Assembly: GCF_040954835.1 (NCBI RefSeq)
Contig: NC_090704.1
Coordinates: 14,844,001-14,908,000 of the forward strand
DNA length: 64,000 bases
Reading direction: 5' to 3'
Origin: Lepisosteus oculatus
Taxonomy: Eukaryota; Chordata; Actinopteri; Semionotiformes; Lepisosteidae
Within the stretch, counting starts at the first letter, position 1; every line of letters starts with the position of its first letter. Made by a program: the position numbers and the translations under genes. The notes below the pieces were generated by a model. It worked only from the letters and a program-made list of their open reading frames with translations. It ran no database searches and was not told the DNA's origin. Positions 56,763-64,000 of this stretch are shown piece after piece.

Positions 56763-57469
56763 CTTTTTATCTCCTAAGGTGCACGAAAAGTAATAAAGCA
56801 TTCAAAACTGAAATACTGAGAAAATGTGTTTTTAAATCTTGATTTTGAAGAAGAAAAAGTTTCTGAGTAAAGTTATATTATATCAATAGTGTCAACTGAG
56901 GTATTCAATTGAACAGTATGTTTAACTGCGTTACTGTCATTCTGTACATAAAAAAAACGTAACATGGAAACGACAGTGTTAATGACATTATGTGACTGAA
57001 TTTTGAAAATGATGCTCATCTTCATGGAAATGATGGTGAGTAGTCGTCAACAACCAAGAAACAGTGAAATCCATGTGAACATAAACACATTGGACTCTCA
57101 GATTCCAGATGGAACCCAGTTATTCTTTCTAGATGTTACGATTTAAAAGATGTACTTACAAAATGAATGTCTAAGCAGGAAAGTAATGCCGCTTGATTTC
57201 TTCAGTGCACTTCAACTGATAAAAAAAGTTTGTCCAGGATGACACACAGGTAATAAACTATACCTCAAAAGTTTAAATAACGAAGGTGTGATTTTCGTTG
57301 TTAAAACAATCTTTAAAACGTAATTTTCTACTAACAAGAAGTGTTTCTTGTCATTTATTAATTCGCCTAAAATACACCAGACTTCATACAGTTATACAGT
57401 TATATCACTTCCTTTACTTTATAAGAACTACCCCCACCGACACACGCTACACTTTCCCGGGCTGGGTGC

Positions 57470-57600
57470 TCTGTGCTCAGTGACGTCATGTCACGTGACA
57501 CGAGCGCTTGAAACACACGCCCTTTGACTCCAGAAGTGTATGTTTTCTGCACCGGAAACACTTGTGTTGCGAAGTGTTTTGAGAGGACTGTAGAGGAAAA
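57470..57600. promoter_or_regulatory. Divergent promoter of orc1 (-) and prpf38a (+)
   Basis: The orc1 ATG and prpf38a ATG are 838 bases apart, head to head. The part nearest prpf38a holds a perfect CRE, TGACGTCA (57481-57488), an E-box CACGTG within TCACGTGA (57491-57498), an ETS site ACCGGAAAC (57551-57559) and AAAATGGC at the prpf38a start, which resembles a YY1 site. No TATA box is evident. Such CRE/ETS/YY1 combinations are typical of housekeeping promoters. Confidence 0.65.
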
Positions 57601-59046
57601 ATGGCTAATCGAACTGTGAAAGACGCTAATAGCATTCATGGAACAAATCCACAGTATTTAGTGGAGAAAATTATTCGCACACGGATCTACGAGTCAAAAT
57701 ACTGGAAGGAGGAATGCTTCGGACTTACGGGTGAGCAGTAGCAGAGACACGTGGTAATAATTGAATAAGTAGATATGGTAAAAATACAAGTGTGAACAGA
57801 GCGCAATTCGAGTAATTACAGTAATATCCATGGTAATACTGTCCATTAAAAAAAATTATAAACACACTGCTATTATTTGAGGCCTGTCTGGTTTTAATTT
57901 AATCTCTAGTCCAGATACAGAGATTTACAGCTGTTTGATCCATTTGACCAATTGTAATCCACCGTTTAGCTGCAAGCAGTATTAGCAATAGTAATTGGAA
58001 AAAAAACATAAGTGAAGTGTTGTGAGTAGGTGGCAAAAACAGTTTAAATAACCTCACAGATTTCGTTAATCTGTGCCTTCATTAAAACGTTACAGTGTTT
58101 TTGTAACGTTTGTCTGCTGATTGTCTTTACCACTTTTATTTTCTATGTGCAGCTGAATTGGTGGTGGATAAAGCCATGGAGCTGAAGTACGTTGGTGGAG
58201 TTTACGGAGGGAATATTAAACCCACTCCTTTCCTCTGCCTAACCCTGAAGATGCTGCAGATCCAGCCGGAGAAAGACATCATCGTGGAATTCATAAAGAA
58301 CGAGGATTTCAAGTAGGTGTAGTGCACTGAGCTGAAAGACAAGCTATTGTAAAGAGGGCACGCAGAGCTTCTAGTGAGAAACGGCAGTATGTGGTAGATG
58401 TTTTGACAGTTCCATTGTGTTTTGGAGATGCTTGTTTCTTGTTTCTTTGGAGATGCTGAGCTCACCATGCAGGTCTTATCGTTAAGTTTTCTTATAGTTT
58501 TTCTACCTTTATGCACTGGCTTGTATTCATCATTTATCATACCATGAGGTATTCTTTCTGAGGTAACATTAAGGATGCTACATTTGTATGCTATATTTTC
58601 TTCCATTTAAAAAGTTCTCGGTACTAGCCCTGCTGAGGATACAAAGTGAAAGTCACATTTATTCCCTGTAGGTATGTCCGTTTGCTTGGAGCCTTGTACA
58701 TGAGACTGACTGGTTCATCAGTGGATTGCTATAAGTACCTGGAGCCATTGTACAATGACTACAGGAAAATCAAAAACCAAAATCGGAATGGAGGTGAGCT
58801 TCTTTGTTGTGTGCATGCAGTTGTTTTTAATATTTTACGACAAGGCCGTATTTTGTGGCAGCTGTTTTGTTAGAGGCATATGCCAAGTGAGATTAACTGG
58901 AGTTTAGTACTTTTTTTTTTAAATGCTTGTTCACACTATCTTGCCTTTCCATTTCTCAAGAGTTTGAGCTGATGCACGTGGACGAATACATTGATGAATT
59001 GCTGCACAGCGAAAGAGTGTGTGACATAATACTTCCTAGGCTACAG
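57601..59046 (+). other. prpf38a: prpf38a exons 1-4: PRP38 domain
   Basis: Residues about 1-166. Conserved blocks: EKIIRTRIYESKYWKEECFG, KYVGGVYGGNIKPTPFLCLT, KMLQIQPEKDIIVEFIKNED, YVRLLGALYMRLTGSSVDCY, KYLEPLYNDYRKIKNQNRNG and DEYIDELLHSERVCDIILPR. This globular domain binds other B-complex proteins. All junctions are regular GT-AG with matching phase. Confidence 0.96.
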
Positions 59047-62000
59047 GTATGTAGTAGCTCTTTTCATTCTTCTGCACTCTTATAGCAGGCAAATCTCTAG
59101 GAATAGCAGATTAAAGAAGTTCATATCACTTTATAATAATAATTAATAATAATTGTTACACTTATATAGCGCTTTTCTGGACACTCCACCCAAAGCGCTT
59201 TACAGGTAATGGGGACTCCCCTCCACCACCACCAATGTGTAGCATCCACCTGGATGAAGCGACAGCAGCCATAGTGTACCAGAACACTCACCACACATCA
59301 GCTATTAGTGGGGAGGACAACAGAGTAATGAAGCCAATTCATAGATGGGGATTATTAGGAGGCAATGATTGGTAAGAGCCAATGGGAAATCTGGTCAGGA
59401 CGCCGGGGTTACACCCCCACTCTTTTCAGGAAACGCCCTGGGATTTTTAATGACCACAGAGAGTCAGGACCTCAGTTTTATGTCTCATCCGAAGGACAGT
59501 GCCTGTTTTACAGTACAGTGTCCCTATCGCTATACTGGGGCGTTAGGACCCACAGGGTGAGCTCTCCCTGCTGGCCCCACTAACACCTGTTCTAGCAGGA
59601 ACCTTAGTTTCTCCCAGGAGGTCTCCCATCCAGGTAGTGACCAGGCTCACACCTGCTTAGCTTCAGTGGGCTGCCAGTTGTGAGTTGCAGAGTGATATGG
59701 TTGCTGGCATGGCCTTACATGTCTTGACAAGTTTCTTTGATTATGATCGCGATTAAAAAGCACTTGCAGAGTCGGAGTCTGCTGAACAGGTGTGCAACGA
59801 AAGGTGTGCATCTGTTTTGCAGAAGCGGCAGGTGTTGGAGGAGGCAGAGCTGCTGGACACTCGGGTCAGTGCACTGGAAGAGGACCTAGACGAGGTGGAG
59901 ACCAGCGAGGAGGAAGAGGAGGAGGAGGAAGAGAAGGTAAGGGGAACCAAGAACTCTGAACCTCGGTCTGCAGGATGTTCTTCTATCTCACAATTGTTTC
60001 CTAATTTTGTTCCCGTTTTCCACTTGGTGTTTCTTCTGTTGCGGTGAAATGCGGTGACCTCCTGCGGTCATGGCTTGCAGCCGGAGAGAGGCCAGTCTCC
60101 AGAGCCCCACCGACGAAGCTACCGCGACGTAGACAGGCCCCGCCGATCCCCCTCCCCTCGCTACCGACGCAGTCGGTCTCCCAGGAGGTAAGCGCCTCGC
60201 TCTGTTTTTTCTTTCCCAGCAAGAGTGCTGTGATCACTTCACTTGATTAAAGCTGTTGTCATTTGAACGTTTTTCTCAAGGTGTTTTGAGATCATCGGTG
60301 TGAAAATAGAATAACCATGTTTGAGAAAGTGACTCCAAAACAGCATAACAAAATCTTAAAACTTTTTATCTTCCTCTTTTGTACTTTCAGACGGAGCAGA
60401 TCACCTAAGAGGCGCAGGTAATATAATTTTTGAATTCCTTCTTTTTATGGCAACATTGATTAATCGGGGATGTAATTAAGTTGAGATTTTTGTAGTTACT
60501 AATTGACACTTATCACTGGCCAATTCCCAATCTATGAAATATAAATTACCAAAGTGTTATTTTGTGAAGTGATCAGACCAGTAATAAAACAGGAACACTT
60601 TGTCTACTAACAGCATATTTCTATTAATCAAGTACTTGGGTTTTTCCAGTGACTTAAAGCTGGACACTAATGTGAAGCAATAGACAATATTTTATATTGC
60701 AAGATATAACATTTTAAAAGTTAACTAGCACCTTGTAATGCTTTTATTATATCAGCGTTCGTTTACCTGCCTGTCGCTTTAGGGCAGAATTGTCAGCATC
60801 AGCCTCGATGAATAAATAGGGCCAGGGATTTGCCAGGCTGGTATTGTAATTGCTGTGGGTTTTTTGGTTTGGCTCTGGAGCAGCCCTTCACCCCGTCGTG
60901 AGAGGCATCGGAGCAAGAGCCCGCGCCGGCACCGCAGCCGGTCCAGAGAGAGGCGCCACCGCTCCAAGTCTCCAGGTACTCCCCCGTGTTTCTGCAAACC
61001 ACTTCTTAACTCTTTCTCCTTTCCAGCGTAACCCTTTTGATTTCATAGCATGAATTGGAACTGATGGTAGAACTGGTTCCAAGCTACTAAGAACAGAAAG
61101 CTTAGTGGAGTCCCCTAATTTTGTCAAGGACTAGTCCTGAGATGTCCTTGGCTATAGGCTGGAGCACAGAGGTTTTCAAAGGTAATGTTGATAGGCCAAT
61201 AGATTAATACATGTATGAAATGTTTAAATATAATTTCTAGGAATCTTTTAAGGCATTATGTAATACCTTTTATTAATACTTGGTAAGTTACAAGCTAAAT
61301 CTCGCTTTCTGTCAATGCTTGTTTTTCACATTTCTCTAGACCTGTTCTCGCGATGTCTTGTGTTTTGCCCTTCTTTCATAAGTTAATGCAACCTTAATCT
61401 TTAATTTGGCCCTGCCTGTGTACTAAATGTATGCTTAACTTAATTCATAGATCTTTAATTGGTACTAATTTAATACTTTCCCTACTTAATTCATTGTGAG
61501 TCTGTGTAATATCCTACAATTTTAAGATGCTGTTCCTTTAAAAGCAAGCCCTGGACGTGAACATTCTGCAGAGAGAGCTGTAACTATCAACCTTCGTTTC
61601 TGAGGAAGTTTTAATCATGCAAAGAAAATATTTTCTGCTTGACACTTAACATTTTAATGACCCTATCCTGTTATGAGTGTGCCTTATGATATTTATTTTC
61701 TTCTTTGTATTGTTTCTTATCAACACGGGTATGACCCTCTTGGGCAGGTCATTGTCATTAATTGCAGTATGTTTGGTCTCAATTGATTCCTGTTTTTACC
61801 AAAGGAGAATGTCTTTGTAATTTATTTTCATTCCAGGCCATCACAGAAGCCACAGGCACCGGAGCCATTCCAAGTCTCCAGAAAGGTAAAAGTTAATTTT
61901 ATGCTTAAGAAGAAAATTGAAGACTGAATTTTGACTTGGCAAAATAATTCCTATTAAGACCTCAGCTTTTCCATCCAAATTTCTCAAGCAAAAAAGGACT

Positions 62001-62166
62001 GCAGAAATTGAAAATTGTTTGTAAGTTCTGTTCTGAGAGAAGCTTGTAATTTAAAGTACTGGTTCTGCTTTTCATTCTGGGCAAAAGAAAGAAGTTTATA
62101 AACATTTTCCTTTTGTTTTGCAGGTCAAAAAAGAGTCATAAAAAGAGCCGCAGAGGAAATGAATAA
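57601..62166 (+). CDS. prpf38a: Pre-mRNA-splicing factor 38A
   Basis: Component of the spliceosomal B complex, needed for activation through U4 release; nuclear. Exons: 57601-57730, 58153-58312, 58672-58793, 58961-59046, 59823-59936, 60081-60187, 60391-60417, 60884-60975, 61837-61885, 62124-62166. They total 930 bases, 309 codons plus TAA, against 312 in the human protein. The start MANRTVKDANSIHGTNPQYL and the rest of the N-terminal domain are almost identical to recalled vertebrate sequence. The C-terminal third is an Arg/Ser tail that is less exact in length. The head-to-head arrangement with orc1 is also found in mammals. The stop codon lies inside an AATAAA hexamer (62162-62167). Confidence 0.97.
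59130..59705 (-). repeat. 5S-rRNA-derived SINE, reverse copy in prpf38a intron 4
   Basis: Starts TTACACTTATATAGCGCTTT at its tail end, contains CAATGGGAAATCTGGTCAGG and ACTCTTTTCAGGAAACGCCC, and ends with the 5S-like head (CCAGGCTCACACCTGCTTAG, GAGTGATATGG). It fills most of the intron between 59046 and 59823. Confidence 0.9.
59823..62166 (+). other. prpf38a: prpf38a exons 5-10: acidic hinge and Arg/Ser tail
   Basis: Exon 5 has a coiled-coil-like run (KRQVLEEAELLDTRVSALEE) and a Glu-rich stretch. Exons 6-10 encode RS/RD-type repeats (RRSPSPRYRRSRSPRR, RRERHRSKSPRRHRSRSRER) and end KKSHKKSRRGNE. Exon 7 is a 27-base microexon (60391-60417) encoding RSRSPKRR plus the split arginine codon. Short exons in this tail allow in-frame variation. 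Confidence 0.92.
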
Positions 62167-62527
62167 AGATTTTTTGAAAGATGATTTTTATAACCTACCT
62201 AGGACTGATAATATTGTTTTGTACATACTCTGCTTACAGTTCATTGAAAGAGGCAACAGTTTTTCTTGTCTTTTTAATAGACTTCTTCAGTTATTTGGTT
62301 AATATTTTACATTTGATAATGTATATAAAATGTAAATCAGGTTACCCCTACTTATGGTTCGTCGTGGATTCCACATGTCTGTTTTTGTGTAATGCAGATC
62401 TTTAATCCATAATTTCATAATTAGATTGTCAAATTGTAAAGTTGGTTTACTTAAACATCAGTATGCAAACTTTACCTCGTATGGAGTGCACCCTCCCGTT
62501 CCAGAGATAGTTGCCCTCATTCTTCTT

Positions 62528-62533
62528 AATAAA
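62528..62533 (+). terminator. Probable prpf38a polyadenylation signal
   Basis: AATAAA 362 bases after the stop codon, followed by a T-rich run. An earlier hexamer overlaps the stop codon and cannot serve a normal message, so this is the likely one. Confidence 0.6.
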
Positions 62534-62559
62534 TTTTTTTAAATTAAAATTCCTATTGC

Positions 62560-64000
62560 ATTTGTTTTACTTGTTTCAATGCATGTGCATTAATGAAAAA
62601 CTGGATGATTTTGTAAATTTTCCATTTCTCTGAAGATTTAGTGTTTCATTCGTGTCAAGTAAAGAATCTCATGGGAAGGCTCAAATCACACATGAACAAA
62701 ATTTAAGAGATTAATTAATTCAATAACCCAAGCAAGAAAAAAAATAAGTTTTAAGTAAAAAAAAAGTTTGACAATTTGTATATTCCTATCTGCCGCAACT
62801 GTAGCATCTGTACAAAATCAAACCTAAGAAGTAAAACAATATTCAACATTAATATTCAGACTAAGAATGTTTAAAAAAATTACAAATTTCAAATTCCTAC
62901 TGAAACAGTTCTAGTATGAAACAATTGTCCTTTTTCAACTTCAATATGAAGATCTTGAATGAAGTATTTTTAGTGCCTCATGTCAAATCCATATACAAAC
63001 AAGCTACTGTATGTAACAGAGATGTATTTACAGCTCCTAAGATACTGGTATGCTAAAAAATAAACATGCCAGTTCTTTTGACTTCATTGGATATTTGTAG
63101 TTGGGAGTGAATCAATTCAAGAAATCAACACTAAGGGGCAATTTTAAAAACCACAAGGATGAAGCTAGTTTTGAAACTTGGAAATAATTTAATCGACAAG
63201 ATTGTTACAGGTGAAAATTTCAAGCTGAGGCCTTGTTTTCCAGTTCTATTTTAATTTTGGGAAAGAAAATATAATGCACTTAATAGGAACTGAAAAGTCT
63301 GTGAGCATACCCATTTGCCAAGTCCATTCCAAGACAAACACCAGTAAGTTGTTCAGGTTTTCTTACACTGTGGTATTGGCATAGAGACTATTTCTGAATT
63401 CCATATTTAACTTTTGCACAAATAGATCCAAGACATAATGAAATATCTCTAAAACGCCACCTATCACCACAAAGCTGGGAGGAATGAAATTCTTGCAGCA
63501 TTTTGCAATCATCCTGTTGTTTTTTGATGGTTTGTACTTGCCTGCGGCCGTTGATCACTCCTATCACTGCTCTCTTCTGTATTAGCGATGTTACTTTGCA
63601 TTAACAGCAATCTTTTGGTCATCATAACTCTGGTACTTAAAAAGTATTCATCAGTCATCAGCTAAAATCTTTTAAATGCCCACACATTACACACTGATTC
63701 CATCTTCCAATAAATGTTTTGTTGCAAGCAGCTGCATTAATTGAAAAACTGACTACAGCGCAGGAAATTGGCTCCATATTTTTACCTTATGACCCAAACC
63801 TACCTCCTTGTAACAGTGTTCCCAGTGTGATTCTAGACTTTAAAAACGACCTTGAGTTCAGAATTTGGTCTGCCTGCAAACGTTATATTTTTCTAATTAT
63901 TAATTTTCTTTATATATATATAGACAAAAGGAAGGACATTGAAGTGCATGGGTGTTTTTTCCCAGTTCAAATAGGTAATGCTTTATTCTGCAGATAAGAG
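62560..64000. other. AT-rich end of window, no gene assigned
   Basis: About 1.4 kb without a recognised exon. In mammals the neighbour beyond PRPF38A is TUT4 in convergent orientation, so this could be its long 3' UTR on the minus strand; that is inference. A plus-strand open frame at 63719-63997 (containing FLPYDPNLPPCNSVPSVILD) resembles no protein I know. Confidence 0.35.

Overview
This is vertebrate nuclear DNA carrying four intron-rich genes, all recognisable from joined exon translations: tie1 (+), mpl (+), orc1 (-) and prpf38a (+). The intron density, GT-AG junctions, Tc1/mariner remnants, L2-type and R2-like LINE remnants, and above all many copies of a 5S-rRNA-headed SINE point to a ray-finned fish. 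The loose, vertebrate-ancestral gene structures make a non-teleost (holostean such as gar or bowfin, or another early-branching lineage) my best guess, but the species is not proven by the sequence.

Layout. 1-3646: upstream or first-intron sequence of tie1, with a decayed Tc1/mariner copy and a tRNA-type SINE. 3647-22998: 22 coding exons of tie1 (exon 1 with the signal peptide was not found), 3' UTR to about 24750. 24750-28600: intergenic, with an inverted pair of repeats bearing hammerhead-ribozyme-like cores and a retrotransposon endonuclease remnant. 28713-41190: mpl in 12 exons (660 codons in my model), with LINE and SINE insertions in its fifth intron. 41190-43572: intergenic, holding a 459-bp foldback element with two almost identical 117-bp arms. 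43572-56762: orc1 on the minus strand in 17 coding exons (894 codons). 56763-57600: a shared divergent promoter with CRE, E-box and ETS motifs. 57601-62166: prpf38a in 10 exons (309 codons). 62530-64000: AT-rich, no gene recognised.

The exon models of orc1, mpl and prpf38a each sum to an exact multiple of three from ATG to stop; tie1 exons 2-23 likewise stay in frame to the stop. Tie1 (endothelial receptor kinase) and Mpl (thrombopoietin receptor) form a vascular/haematopoietic neighbour pair that is also adjacent in mammals. Orc1 (replication licensing) and Prpf38a (spliceosome activation) form a housekeeping head-to-head pair. I see no CRISPR, operon or bacterial-type system. The most unusual items are the repeats: the ribozyme-like Penelope-type remnants, the near-perfect foldback, an inverted SINE pair inside an mpl intron, and a minisatellite close to an orc1 splice acceptor.
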